From assembly GCF_004522155.1 (NCBI RefSeq), contig NZ_SDEA01000003.1, positions 285,773-349,772 on the forward strand: a DNA stretch of 64,000 nt, written 5' to 3'. A program made the position numbers and the translations under genes. Shown here piece by piece: positions 1-9,204 of the stretch (the stretch's first letter is position 1; every line of letters starts with the position of its first letter). The notes under the pieces are model-generated. The model did no database searches. It saw nothing but the letters and a program-made list of their open reading frames with translations, and was not told the DNA's origin. The DNA is from Paracoccus luteus (GTDB lineage Bacteria > Pseudomonadota > Alphaproteobacteria > Rhodobacterales > Rhodobacteraceae).

Positions 1-572
1 GCGGCCTCGCTGCCCTCGCACCAGAACCGGATCATCCGCGTCGCCTCGAAGGCGAAGCTGTCCCCGGTGTTCAGGCGGCGGACCTCGCCGTCCACCTCAA
101 GCATCAGCCGGCCCGACAGCACGGTGCCGCATTTCGAACCGGTCGGGTGGTTATAGGGCGTGTCGCCGGTCGAGCCGCCGGGCCGGATCACCAGCCGCAT
201 CATCTGGATGCCGGGGCAGCTGTCGGGCGTCATCAGCTCCTTGACCATGCCCTTGGCGCCAAGGTCCAGCACCCGCCGCTGATGCCGCCGCACCACAAGG
301 TCGTCGGCCCCGCCCGCATCGGCCGTGTCGAACAGCCAGCCGACCGGCATTTCCAGCGCGCCGCAGATCGCCCCCAGCGACCGGACCGACGGCATGGTCA
401 GCCCGCGTTCGACCTGGCTGACCAGCCCGATGGACACGTCGGCCCGGCGCGCGACCTCTTTCAGCGACAGGCCGCGGACCTTGCGCCGCAGCCGCAGCCG
501 CGCGCCCAGGTCGTCGCGATCGGCGGCCTCGGCCGGCAGGTCGGGGGGGGAAAGGCTGGTGGTCGGGAACAT
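1..572 (-). CDS. XRE-family regulator with C-terminal cupin domain (partial)
   Basis: Transcription factor of the XRE-cupin type, normally a ligand-responsive repressor of a neighbouring catabolic or transport operon. The reading frame opens at an ATG at 572 and stays open to the window edge, so about 190 residues are visible and the C-terminus is missing. Residues about 20-80 form a helix-turn-helix (LGARLRLRRKVRGLSLKEVA, then VSIGLVSQVERGLTMPSVRS). From about residue 110 a cupin begins, with HPTGSKCGTVLSGRLML and a following DGEV..LNTGDSF motif. It is divergent from the ABC operon starting at 666, and a strong inverted repeat lies between them, so it probably controls that operon and itself. 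The ligand is unknown. Confidence 0.88.
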   Translation of the reverse strand, partial: MFPTTSLSPPDLPAEAADRDDLGARLRLRRKVRGLSLKEVARRADVSIGLVSQVERGLTMPSVRSLGAICGALEMPVGWLFDTADAGGADDLVVRRHQRRVLDLGAKGMVKELMTPDSCPGIQMMRLVIRPGGSTGDTPYNHPTGSKCGTVLSGRLMLEVDGEVRRLNTGDSFAFEATRMIRFWCEGSEA

Positions 573-582
573 GCGTTGACAA

Positions 583-617
583 CCCGGTGCTTGTTTCGTC
601 AGACTGAAACAACCGGG
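583..617. promoter_or_regulatory. Inverted-repeat operator between XRE-cupin gene and ABC operon
   Basis: TTGTTTC (591-597) and GAAACAA (606-612) are exact reverse complements separated by 8 bases. The symmetry extends outward as CCCGGT (583-588) against ACCGGG (612-617) with a three-base bulge. The site lies in the 93-base divergent intergenic region, which is where an XRE repressor would bind. Binding by the adjacent regulator is inference. Confidence 0.6.
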
Positions 618-665
618 ACGAAGTTTCAATGGCGATTAATCCCGCCACCGCTTGGGAGGGTAGGA

Positions 666-1427
666 ATGAACAAGATGACTCGGACGATGCGCGGTGCCGT
701 GCTGGCGCTGGCGGCCAGCGTTGCCCTTTCGGGGCAAGCCCTGGCGCAGGACAGTTTCAAGGTCGGCTCGACGCCATCGGGGGTGCCGTTCACCTTCCTG
801 GACGTCAAGACCAACCAGATCGACGGGGTGATGGTCGACATCATCAACGCCATCGGCGAGCAGGAAGGCTTTACCCCCGTCGTCGAGGCGACGCAGTGGA
901 GCGCGCTGATCCCGTCGCTGACCTCGGGCAAGATCGACGTGATCGCCGCCGCCATGTATGCGACCGAGGAACGCGCCAAGGTCGTCGCCTTCACCGACCC
1001 GGTCTATTCCTATGGCGAGGGGCTGTTCGTCGCCAAGGACGACACCACCGCCTATGCCTCGCTGGACGATCTGGAAGGCAAGGTCGTCGGCGCGCAGGTC
1101 GGCACCGCCTATGTCGGGCCGCTGCAGGCCAGCGGCAAGCTGCGCGAGGTCAGGGTCTATGACACCATCGCCGACATCATGCGCGACGTGTCGCTGGGCC
1201 GGATCGACGCGGGCTTCGGCGACCGCCCCATCGTCGCCTATCAGCTGACGCAGGGCGCGGCCGACGTGCGGCTGGTGCCGGAATACAAAAGCACCATCGT
1301 CGGCAACGTCGCCATCGCCGTGCGCCAGAACGAACCCGAGCTGCTGGCGCGGATGAACGCGGGCATCGCCAAGATCAAGGAAAGCGGCAAGCTGGACGAG
1401 ATCATCGCCGAATGGGGCATCGAATAA
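666..1427 (+). CDS. ABC transporter substrate-binding protein, polar amino acid type
   Basis: Periplasmic solute-binding protein (SBP_bac_3, PF00497) that would deliver an amino acid or related small organic acid to the permease encoded next. A 253-residue protein with a clean Sec signal peptide (hydrophobic core LALAASVALSG, cleavage after ALAQ). The mature part carries the usual family blocks: VPFTFLD near the start, a GVMVDIINAIG helix, and IDVIAAAMYATEERAKVVAF in the middle. The start is set by the signal peptide and by GGAGGGTAGGA just upstream of ATG 666. A hairpin follows the stop, typical for keeping the binding protein in excess over the membrane genes. The substrate cannot be read from the sequence. 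Confidence 0.93.
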   Translation: MNKMTRTMRGAVLALAASVALSGQALAQDSFKVGSTPSGVPFTFLDVKTNQIDGVMVDIINAIGEQEGFTPVVEATQWSALIPSLTSGKIDVIAAAMYATEERAKVVAFTDPVYSYGEGLFVAKDDTTAYASLDDLEGKVVGAQVGTAYVGPLQASGKLREVRVYDTIADIMRDVSLGRIDAGFGDRPIVAYQLTQGAADVRLVPEYKSTIVGNVAIAVRQNEPELLARMNAGIAKIKESGKLDEIIAEWGIE

Positions 1428-1434
1428 CACCCGC

Positions 1435-1460
1435 CGGGGCGGCGGATCGTCGCCGCCCCG
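1435..1460 (+). terminator. Intercistronic hairpin after the binding-protein gene
   Basis: CGGGGCGGCG (1435-1444) and CGCCGCCCCG (1451-1460) are perfect 10-base arms around a 6-base loop, 7 bases after the stop at 1427. There is no U-run. It fits a partial terminator or mRNA 3'-end stabiliser between the binding-protein and permease genes. Confidence 0.6.
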
Positions 1461-1491
1461 CCTGACCGCGCACTGAACGGGACATTCGCCG

Positions 1492-2138
1492 ATGGGATTC
1501 TGGGAACGCGCCGCCGATTATCTGCCGCTGCTGTTGCAGGGGGTGTGGCTGACGCTGGTCGTCACCTTCTTCTCGGTCATCCTCAGCACGGCCCTGGGGT
1601 TCGTCTGGGCGGTCATGGCCTGGACCCGCAACCCGGTGCTGGTCGCGATCAGCCGCGGGTTCGTCACGATCATCCGCGGCATCCCGATCATCGTGCAGCT
1701 GTTCTACATCTATTTCGTCATGCCCGAGATCGGGATCAACCTGACCGCCATGCAGGCCGGGATCATCGGGCTGGGCATCGCCTATTCGGCCTATCAGGCG
1801 GAAAACTTCCGCGCCGGGATCGAGGCCATCGACAAGGGCCAGATCGAGGCCGCCCATTCGATCGGCATGACCGACGCGCTGGTCATGCGGCGCGTGATCC
1901 TGCCGCAGGCCATCCGCATCGTGCTGCCGCCCTTCGGCAACACGATCATCATGATCCTCAAGGATTCGTCGCTGGTCTCGACCATCACGGTCGCCGAACT
2001 GACGCGGCAGGGGCAGCTGATCGCGGCCTCGACCTTCGACAACATGACGGTCTTCACGCTGGTGGCGGTGATCTATCTCGCGCTCAGCCTGCCGCTGACC
2101 TTCCTCACCCGGCACCTTGAGAAAAGGTATTCGCAGGC

Positions 2139-2142
<4 letters not shown>
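1492..2142 (+). CDS. ABC transporter permease, polar amino acid type (HisM/GlnP family)
   Basis: Inner-membrane permease of 216 residues, the usual size for the HisMQ/GlnP family. Hydrophobic segments include [20 protein letters not shown] near the N-terminus. The cytoplasmic EAA loop that contacts the ATPase is visible as [20 protein letters not shown]. Only one permease gene is present, so the transporter would be a homodimer in the membrane. The stop overlaps the ATPase start (ATGA at 2139-2142), giving translational coupling. It works with the binding protein at 666 and the ATPase at 2139. Confidence 0.93.
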
Positions 2143-2873
<731 letters not shown>

Positions 2874-2875
2874 GC

Positions 2876-3766
2876 ATGGGCAAGCTTGTCTATCTGGATG
2901 CGACGCCGCACAGCGTCCGGCTGCTGCAGGATCTGGGTCGCCCCGCCGGAATGGTCGTCCATGAGGGCGACCCCGATCCGGCCAGGCTGCGCGAACTGAT
3001 CGCGGATGCCGGAATCGTCTGGAACGGGCACACCTACATGACCGCGGGCGATCTGGACGCCGCGCCCCTGTTGCGGCGGATCATCTTTCTGGGCACCGGC
3101 GCGTCATCCTATATCGACATGGCGGCGGCGGACGCGCGCGGCGTCGCGGTCGAGACGATCCGCGGCTATGGCGACCAGGCCGTCGGCCAGCACGCCATCG
3201 CGCTGGCGCTGGGCGCGCTGCGCCAGATCGCGTCGATGGACCGCAGCATCCGGGCGGGGCACTGGGAACCGCTGGCCGGGCGCGAGTTCCAGGAGCTGAC
3301 CTTCGGCGTCGTCGGCATGGGCGGGATCGGCCGCGCCACCGCCGGGCTGGCCGCAGCCCTGGGGTTCCGGGTGATCGGCTGGAACCGCTCGCCCCTTGGC
3401 GATGCGCCGTGTCCGTTGGTGCCGTTCGATGAACTGCTGGAAGCCGCCGATGTGGTCAGCCTGCATCTGGCGTTGTCGCCGGAAACCGCCGGGCTGATCG
3501 ACGCCGCCGCGCTGGGGCGGATGCGGCGGGACGCCGTGATCGTCAACACGGCCCGCGCCGGGGTCATCGACACGCGGGCGCTGGTCGCGGCGCTGGCGGA
3601 CGGCCGCATCGGCCACGCCGCGCTGGACGTCTTTGACGAGGAACCGCTGCCGCAAGGCGACCGGCTGCTGTCCCTGCCCAATGCCACCCTGACCGCGCAT
3701 GCCGGGTTCAAGACCGACGCCGCGCTGCGCCGCCTGCTGGCCGAGGCGCTTGCACGGGTGCGCTAA
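2876..3766 (+). CDS. D-isomer-specific 2-hydroxyacid dehydrogenase, NAD(P)-dependent
   Basis: A 296-residue oxidoreductase interconverting a 2-hydroxyacid and a 2-oxoacid. The nucleotide-binding Rossmann motif is VVGMGGIGRATAG near residues 144-156. The catalytic Arg is in NTARAGVID, the Glu in DVFDEEPLP and the acid-base His in LTAHAGFKTD, matching the family triad. The C-terminus is slightly short. I start at ATG 2876, two bases after the ATPase stop; an open frame extending to 2117 upstream is only antiframe read-through of the ATPase gene. Its place as last gene of the ABC operon suggests it acts on the imported compound or its oxoacid. Confidence 0.88.
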   Translation: MGKLVYLDATPHSVRLLQDLGRPAGMVVHEGDPDPARLRELIADAGIVWNGHTYMTAGDLDAAPLLRRIIFLGTGASSYIDMAAADARGVAVETIRGYGDQAVGQHAIALALGALRQIASMDRSIRAGHWEPLAGREFQELTFGVVGMGGIGRATAGLAAALGFRVIGWNRSPLGDAPCPLVPFDELLEAADVVSLHLALSPETAGLIDAAALGRMRRDAVIVNTARAGVIDTRALVAALADGRIGHAALDVFDEEPLPQGDRLLSLPNATLTAHAGFKTDAALRRLLAEALARVR

Positions 3767-3796
3767 GCGCCGCCCGACGGGGGTCCGGGCGGCGGA

Positions 3797-3965
3797 GTCC
3801 GGGCCGTGGTCCCACCGCGCCCCCGTCATCCGCGCTCGCGTCCCCGTCCGCATCATCGGTTGAACGCCGGGAAACGTCAGGGCGAGGTCCGGGCCGCGGT
3901 CCCCCCCATCTCCGTCCTCCGCCCGAATCCGCACCATCCGTTGCACAGCGGAACGCAAACCCGGA
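3797..3965. repeat. Imperfect tandem duplication of about 80-90 bases
   Basis: Two related segments follow each other. GTCCGGGCCGTGGTCCC at 3797 returns as GTCCGGGCCGCGGTCCC at 3887, 90 bases later. CCGCATCATCGGTTG near 3848 returns as CCGCACCATCCGTTG near 3929, 81 bases later. The copies differ by substitutions and indels. The unit lies in the 388-base gap between two convergent operons and has no coding logic. Confidence 0.5.
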
Positions 3966-4099
3966 GCATCGGCCTCAGCGTCCCTTCTGGCGACCAGCGT
4001 CGGCACACCGGGCCAGGTGGACGCGGACGCCGGCCCGGCGCCGCCGTTCCGTGCGGCAGGCGACGGCAGAGCGCCGCCCTCCGCTGCCACCCACACGAC

Positions 4100-4133
4100 A
4101 AGGCCGCCGCACTCTCGCGGGTGCGGCGGCCTT
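4100..4133. terminator. Bidirectional hairpin between convergent operons
   Basis: AAGGCCGCCGCAC (4100-4112) and GTGCGGCGGCCTT (4121-4133) are perfect 13-base arms around an 8-base loop. It lies 22 bases beyond the stop of the minus-strand dctM-type gene and at the end of the plus-strand dehydrogenase operon. The symmetric AA/TT ends could give a short U-run in either direction. Confidence 0.7.
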
Positions 4134-4154
4134 CGTCGTTCGATCCGCGTCCCG

Positions 4155-5474
4155 TCAGCCAAACGCCCGGACCAGCCACAGCGTCACCGCCGGAAAGGCG
4201 ACAAGCAGCACGATCCGCAGCAGGTCCGAGATCAGAAACGGCATGACCCCCTTGAAGCTTTCCCACATCGGCACGTCGCGGGCCATGCCGTTGATGACAA
4301 AGACGTTCATGCCCACCGGCGGGGTGATCAGCCCGACCTCGACCACGACCACGGCAAGGATGCCGAACCAGATCAGCGTGTCCTCGCGGCTCATGCCGAA
4401 ATCCAGACCGGCGATGATCGGGTAAAAGATCGGGATCGTCAGCAGCAGCATGGACATCGAATCCATGACGCACCCCATCGCCAGATACAGCAGCAGGATC
4501 GCCGCCAGCACCATCATCGGCGACAGCCCGGCCTCGACGATCATCTGCGACGCCAGCATCGGCGTCTGCGTCGCCGACAGGAAGGCGTTGAACATCTCGG
4601 CCCCCAGCATGATCAGGAAGATCATGGCCGAGGTCTTGGCCGTCCCCAGCAGGCAATCCACCAGCCCCTGCAGCCGCAGCCCGCCGTGCAGGACGGCCAG
4701 CACGAAGGTGCCGAAGGCGCCGACGGCCGCGCCCTCGGTCGGCGTGAACCAGCCGCGATACATGCCGACGATGACCACGCCGAAGATCAGGATGATCGAC
4801 CAGGTCTCCTTGATCGCGGCGATCCGCTCGGCCCGGGTGGCGGCGGGCCCGGCCGGCCCCGCCTCGGGGCGCAGCCGCACATAGACCGCGACCGCCAGCA
4901 TATAGCCCAGGGCGGCGATGATGCCGGGGATCATGGCGGCGACGAACATCTTGGCGATGCTCTGTTCCGTCATCAGCGCGTAAAGCACCAGGATGACCGA
5001 TGGCGGGATCAGGATGCCCAGCGTGCCCCCGGCCGCCAGCGACCCCGTCGCCAGCGCGCCCGAGTAGTTGTAGCGCCGCATTTCCGGCAGGGCGACCTGC
5101 CCCATCGTCGCCGCCGTCGCCAGCGACGACCCGCAGATCGCCCCGAAAGCCGCGCAGCCCCCGATGGACGCCATCGCCAGCCCGCCGCGCAGATGGCCCA
5201 TGAACGCCGCCGCCGCGCGATACAGCGCCCGGCTCATCCCGGCATGGGTGGCGAACTCGCCCATCAGCACGAACAGCGGGATCACCGACAGCGAATAGGT
5301 CGAGAACTGATAGTAGGTGTTGGTCTTCAGGAAGGCCATCAGCGGCATCCAGCCGCTGACCAGCCCGTATCCCGCGATGCCGGTCGCCAGCATGGCGACG
5401 GCGATGGGGATGCGGATCGCCATCAGTGCCAGCAGCACCGCGAAACCCGTCAGCCCGGCGGCAATCCCGGTCAT
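4155..5474 (-). CDS. dctM: TRAP transporter large permease subunit (DctM type)
   Basis: Large membrane subunit (439 residues, about 12 hydrophobic segments) of a tripartite ATP-independent periplasmic transporter that couples solute uptake to an ion gradient. Family-typical stretches are FGAICGSSLATAATMGQVAL, GGTLGILIPPSVILVLYALM and VGLITPPVGMNVFVINGMA. It is the last gene of the pob/pca operon, overlapping the DctQ gene (start ATG 5474, DctQ stop at 5471). Its linkage to protocatechuate genes suggests that 4-hydroxybenzoate, protocatechuate or a similar aromatic acid is carried; this is inference. Confidence 0.92.
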   Translation of the reverse strand: MTGIAAGLTGFAVLLALMAIRIPIAVAMLATGIAGYGLVSGWMPLMAFLKTNTYYQFSTYSLSVIPLFVLMGEFATHAGMSRALYRAAAAFMGHLRGGLAMASIGGCAAFGAICGSSLATAATMGQVALPEMRRYNYSGALATGSLAAGGTLGILIPPSVILVLYALMTEQSIAKMFVAAMIPGIIAALGYMLAVAVYVRLRPEAGPAGPAATRAERIAAIKETWSIILIFGVVIVGMYRGWFTPTEGAAVGAFGTFVLAVLHGGLRLQGLVDCLLGTAKTSAMIFLIMLGAEMFNAFLSATQTPMLASQMIVEAGLSPMMVLAAILLLYLAMGCVMDSMSMLLLTIPIFYPIIAGLDFGMSREDTLIWFGILAVVVVEVGLITPPVGMNVFVINGMARDVPMWESFKGVMPFLISDLLRIVLLVAFPAVTLWLVRAFG

Positions 5475-5992
5475 GCGCGCGCCTTTCTCAGATGCCCCCG
5501 CAGGGTGTAAAACGTGGTCACGACCAGCAGCGCCATCGCCGGCATGATGATGACAAAGCTCCACCAGGTCGGGATGCGCAGCACCATCGAGCTTTCGCCA
5601 TAGCTGCGGAACTCGGCCGCGCCATGCCACAGCCGCCAGGTCAGCAGCACCGCGACCGCCAGATAGACCAGGTCGCCCACGGCCTCGAGCAGGTGGTTCG
5701 TGCGCGGCCCCGATTTCATGGTGAAGAAATCCACCAGAACGTTGCCGCCCACGACCTGGCACCAGGGCAGAAAGCAGAAGACGGTGATGGCCGACAGGAT
5801 CTCGACCATCTCGAAATCGCCGGGGATCGGCGCGCCCATGACGGTGCGCAGCGTGACGCTGGCCACCGTCATGAACATCATCGCCAGCAACGCCGCCCCG
5901 CCGACGGCCGCGAACCCCCGGCACAGCGTGACCAGCCACCCCGGCACCGGAACCGGCAGCGGATGTTCGGTCAGCAGATCGGCCCCGGCCAT
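5471..5992 (-). CDS. dctQ: TRAP transporter small permease subunit (DctQ type)
   Basis: Small membrane subunit, 173 residues with four predicted helices, needed together with DctM. Recognisable blocks are GGAALLAMMFMTVASVTLR in helix 1, PGDFEMVEILSAITVFCFLP in helix 2 and WWSFVIIMPAMALLVV near the C-terminus. I chose ATG 5992, which has a purine-rich GAGGCGGGGG just upstream. A GTG at 6016 in the same frame, overlapping the dctP stop, is an alternative that adds eight residues. Co-transcribed with dctP and dctM. Confidence 0.88.
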   Translation of the reverse strand: MAGADLLTEHPLPVPVPGWLVTLCRGFAAVGGAALLAMMFMTVASVTLRTVMGAPIPGDFEMVEILSAITVFCFLPWCQVVGGNVLVDFFTMKSGPRTNHLLEAVGDLVYLAVAVLLTWRLWHGAAEFRSYGESSMVLRIPTWWSFVIIMPAMALLVVTTFYTLRGHLRKARA

Positions 5993-6012
5993 CGCCCCCG
6001 CCTCGCGCCCGG

Positions 6013-7038
6013 TCACTGCGCGCCGGCGGCGGCCAGCATGGCGCGCGCGTCGTCCAGCATCGCCTGCCCGTCCAGGCCCTTGTCGTTCATCGCCTTGACC
6101 CAGGCATCGACGACCGGCTGCACGCGCGTGCGCCATTCACCGACCTGATCGGCCGGGATCACGTTGATCTGCGCCCCGGCATCAAGGAACTTCTGCCGCT
6201 CGGTGCCCTCGACGCGGTCGAACGCCTCGCCCGCCATCGCGGCAAGCGTGGCCCCGCTGTTGTCGTCGATGACCTTTTTCAGGTCGTCGGGCAGGGCGTC
6301 GTATTTGGCGCGGTTCATCACCAGCGCCATGACGGCGGTGGACATGCCGCCATTCTCGACCCCGATCTCGGTGTGGGCGTTGGTGATTTCCTCGACGCGC
6401 AGGGAACCCACGACCTCCCACGGGATCTGCGCGCCGTCGATGACGCCGGTGGTCAGCGCCTGCGCCACCTCGGGCACCGGCATGCCCACCGCCGTCGCGC
6501 CCAGCGCGTTCAGCGCGTCGGTCATGGCGCGGGACGGGGCGCGGATCTTCTTGCCCCCCAGATCCTCAAGCGAGGTGATCGGGCCGGTGCGCATGTGGAA
6601 CTTGTAGCCGGCGGGCGCGTGCAGCATCAGCGGTTTGACCTGCGCCATCTCGTCGGCCAGATACTTGCCCTGAAAGTCCTGCAGGGCGGCGGTGGTCTGG
6701 GCGGCCGTGCCCGACATGAACGGCAGCTCGAACACCTCGGCCACCGGGAACCGGCCGGGCGTATAGCCGAGCAGCGTCCACGAGATGTCCACGATCCCGT
6801 CGCGGGCCTGGTCGAACAGCTGCGGCGGCTTGCCGCCAAGCTGCATCGACGGGAAGATCTGCACGTCGATGCGGCCGCCCGACTGCTCTTCGACGGCCTT
6901 TTCCCAAGGGATCAGCACCTCGGTCTGGATCGGCGCGTCGGCCGACAGGAAGTGGTGGACGCGCAGCGTCACATCGGCGGCAAAGGCCGCGCCCGACAGC
7001 ATCAGCGTGGCGAGGGCCGACAGTGCGAAAGTCTTCAT
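6013..7038 (-). CDS. dctP: TRAP transporter substrate-binding protein (DctP type)
   Basis: Periplasmic solute receptor of 341 residues with a Sec signal (LSALATLMLSGAAFAA). Family marks include PWEKAVEEQSGGRIDVQIFP early on and the RAPSRAMTDALNALGATAVG region, where a conserved Arg normally binds the carboxylate of the ligand, followed by MPVPEVAQALTTGVIDGAQ. The start ATG overlaps the pcaB stop (ATGA). Its placement directly after pcaB points to an aromatic acid or a related organic acid as ligand. Confidence 0.93.
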   Translation of the reverse strand: MKTFALSALATLMLSGAAFAADVTLRVHHFLSADAPIQTEVLIPWEKAVEEQSGGRIDVQIFPSMQLGGKPPQLFDQARDGIVDISWTLLGYTPGRFPVAEVFELPFMSGTAAQTTAALQDFQGKYLADEMAQVKPLMLHAPAGYKFHMRTGPITSLEDLGGKKIRAPSRAMTDALNALGATAVGMPVPEVAQALTTGVIDGAQIPWEVVGSLRVEEITNAHTEIGVENGGMSTAVMALVMNRAKYDALPDDLKKVIDDNSGATLAAMAGEAFDRVEGTERQKFLDAGAQINVIPADQVGEWRTRVQPVVDAWVKAMNDKGLDGQAMLDDARAMLAAAGAQ

Positions 7039-8360
7039 GGTGTATCCTCCCGTTTGGATTTCAGTGTTCCGTGGGCGCGGGCCTGTTCGGGCGCGGCGCC
7101 GGTCAGTTTGCCGGGGGCCAGCGCCCCGTGCCAGTCGCGGTCCGGCCGCAGCCTTGCCAGCGCATCGGCCAGCGTGGGGGCCGCGTCCGCCCGCACCAGC
7201 GCCAGCGCCTCGGCCACAACGCGCAGCGCCGCCGGCCGGGGCATCGTTTCGGCCAGCAGAAAGCCCGCCGCCTCGGCCCCCATCCGGCCCCGGTCGGCGG
7301 CAAAGGTCGCGTCGATGCGGCGGGGCTGCGGGGCAAGGCTTTCGGCCAGCCCGCTCGCGATCCGCAGCGCAGCGGCGGTCCGTTCCAGCATGGCGGGCAG
7401 AATGTTCCATTCCAGCCCCAGCGCGATGCCGTCGCGTTCCTGGGCGTGGATCAGCGCCTGATGCATCCCGGCCAGATCGCCCGCGTTCAGCCGGGCGAGT
7501 GTGACCAGCGCCTCGGCCGCGACAGGGTTGGCCTTTTGCGGCATGGTCGATGACCCGCCGGCGGCACCGGCCGAAACCTCGGCGATTTCGGTCTGGCCCA
7601 ACTGGACCAGATCAAGACCCATCTTCCCCGCAGCGCCGCTGACCAGCGACAGCCAGCCCGCCAGTTCCGCCATGCCGTCGCGGGCCGCATGCCACGGGCC
7701 GTCGGGCTGGCCCAACCCCAGCGTCCCGGCCATCGCCGCGCCAAGGGCCGGGCCGTGACCCGCGAAGGCCGCCTCGGTCCCCGCCGCGCCGTGCAGCGAC
7801 ACCAGCAGCACGCGCGGGCGCAGCTGGTCCAGCCGTTCGCGGTTGCGGTCCAGCATCCCGCGCCAGACGGCGATCTTTGCCCCCAGCGTGGTGGGCGCGG
7901 CGATCTGGTGGCGGGTGCGCGCCGGGATCGGCAGATCGGCATGGTCGGCGGCCTTGCGGCCCAGCGCGTCGTCCAGCGCCGACAGCCGCGCGGCCAGCAG
8001 GTCCAGCGCCTGCGCCAGTTGCAGCGCCAGCCCCGTGTCCACGATGTCCTGCGAGGTGGCGCCGTAATGGGCAAAGCCGCCGGCGTCGCCCGCCGCCGCC
8101 TTCAGCGCCGCGATGACGGGCTGCGCGGTGATGCCCGCCGTGGCCACCTCCCCCGCCAGCGCCGCCGGATCGAGGTCGAGGGTATCGGCGGCGGCGGAAA
8201 TGGCGGTCGCGGCATCGGCCGGGATCACGCCCAGACCGGCCTGCGCGCGGGCCAGCGCCACCTCGGCCCGCAGCATGGCGGCGATGGCGGCGCGGTCCGA
8301 CAGGATCGCCGCCATCCCGTCGTCGCCGTAAAGCCGCCCGAGGATGCCGCCTGCCTGCAT
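7035..8360 (-). CDS. pcaB: 3-carboxy-cis,cis-muconate cycloisomerase
   Basis: Cytoplasmic enzyme of the protocatechuate branch of the beta-ketoadipate pathway, converting 3-carboxy-cis,cis-muconate to 4-carboxymuconolactone. It is 441 residues long and belongs to the fumarase/aspartase superfamily; the signature loop GGSSTMPQKANPVAAE is present at the expected two-thirds position, and YGATSQDIVDTGL near residue 100 matches the second conserved region. The start is ATG 8360, overlapping the stop of the upstream BKACE gene by one base (TGATG); a GTG three bases earlier is also possible. The neighbouring pcaC, pcaH and pcaG support the assignment. Confidence 0.93.
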   Translation of the reverse strand: MQAGGILGRLYGDDGMAAILSDRAAIAAMLRAEVALARAQAGLGVIPADAATAISAAADTLDLDPAALAGEVATAGITAQPVIAALKAAAGDAGGFAHYGATSQDIVDTGLALQLAQALDLLAARLSALDDALGRKAADHADLPIPARTRHQIAAPTTLGAKIAVWRGMLDRNRERLDQLRPRVLLVSLHGAAGTEAAFAGHGPALGAAMAGTLGLGQPDGPWHAARDGMAELAGWLSLVSGAAGKMGLDLVQLGQTEIAEVSAGAAGGSSTMPQKANPVAAEALVTLARLNAGDLAGMHQALIHAQERDGIALGLEWNILPAMLERTAAALRIASGLAESLAPQPRRIDATFAADRGRMGAEAAGFLLAETMPRPAALRVVAEALALVRADAAPTLADALARLRPDRDWHGALAPGKLTGAAPEQARAHGTLKSKREDTP

Positions 8361-9199
8361 CACGCCGGCATCCGCAGCCCGAGGATCTGGCGCGCCTGCC
8401 GCCAGTCCGCCACCGGACGCTCATGCTTCGCGCACAGCTCGACTGCGCGGCTCACCAGCGCCGCGTTCGACGGCGCCAGCGTGTCCCGGTCCAGCCGCAC
8501 GTTATCCTCCAGCCCCGTGCGGGCGTGGCCGCCCGACGAGATCGCCCATTCGTTCAGCACGATCTGGTTCGGCCCGATCCCGGCGGCGCACCAGGGCGCG
8601 TCGTCCCCGAACAGCCGCCGGACGGTGTGGATGTAATAGTCGAACACATCCCGGTCGGCGGGCATCGCGTTCTTCACGCCCATCACGAACTGGACGTAGG
8701 GGGTGCCCGCAAGCCGCCCGTCGTCGGCCATCTTCTTCGCCTGCAGGATATGGGACAGGTCGAAGGCCTCGATCTCGGGCTTGACGCCATGCTCGCGCAT
8801 CTCTGACGCCAGCCAGTCCACCAGATCGGGCGGGTTCTCATAGACGCGGGTCGGAAAGTTGTTGGACCCGACCGACAGCGACGCCATGTCGGGGCGCAGG
8901 GGCAGCATGCCGCCGCGCGCCTGTCCGGCGCCCGACCGCCCGCCGGTCGAAAGCTGCACGATCATGCCGGGGCAGTGCTTTTCCAGCCCTTCCTTCAGCG
9001 CGGCAAAGCGGTCGGGATCGGACGAGGGTTTCCCCTCGCCGTCGCGGACGTGGCAGTGGGCGATGGTGGCGCCCGCCTCGAACGCCTCATGCGTCGATTC
9101 GACCTGTTCGGCGACGGTGATCGGAACGGCGGGGTTGTCGGCCTTGGTCGGCAGGCTGCCGGTGATGGCGACGCAGATGATGCAGGGTTGTGCGGTCAT
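8360..9199 (-). CDS. Beta-keto acid cleavage enzyme (BKACE, DUF849)
   Basis: A 279-residue zinc-dependent enzyme of the BKACE family (PF05853), which condenses a beta-keto acid with acetyl-CoA to give acetoacetate and a new acyl-CoA. The metal-binding histidines appear in ATIAHCHVRDGEG near residues 45-57. The conserved GGHARTGLEDNVRLDRDTLA block lies in the C-terminal third. It sits between pcaG and pcaB in a tightly coupled operon. Beta-ketoadipate is a known substrate type for this family, so the likely reaction here is beta-ketoadipate plus acetyl-CoA to succinyl-CoA plus acetoacetate. That would replace PcaIJ and PcaF, neither of which is in this window. Family assignment is firm; the substrate is inferred from context. 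Confidence 0.85.
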   Translation of the reverse strand: MTAQPCIICVAITGSLPTKADNPAVPITVAEQVESTHEAFEAGATIAHCHVRDGEGKPSSDPDRFAALKEGLEKHCPGMIVQLSTGGRSGAGQARGGMLPLRPDMASLSVGSNNFPTRVYENPPDLVDWLASEMREHGVKPEIEAFDLSHILQAKKMADDGRLAGTPYVQFVMGVKNAMPADRDVFDYYIHTVRRLFGDDAPWCAAGIGPNQIVLNEWAISSGGHARTGLEDNVRLDRDTLAPSNAALVSRAVELCAKHERPVADWRQARQILGLRMPA

Positions 9200-9204
9200 G
9201 GCGC

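Noticed and set aside
147..665. N-terminal extension of the first binding protein
   Set aside because: It would remove the signal peptide from the N-terminus and cross the divergent regulator; ATG 666 has a ribosome site.
4017..5510. Long plus-strand frame opposite dctM and dctQ
   Set aside because: Gln/Asp/His-rich shadow of membrane-protein genes; the minus strand encodes clear TRAP subunits.
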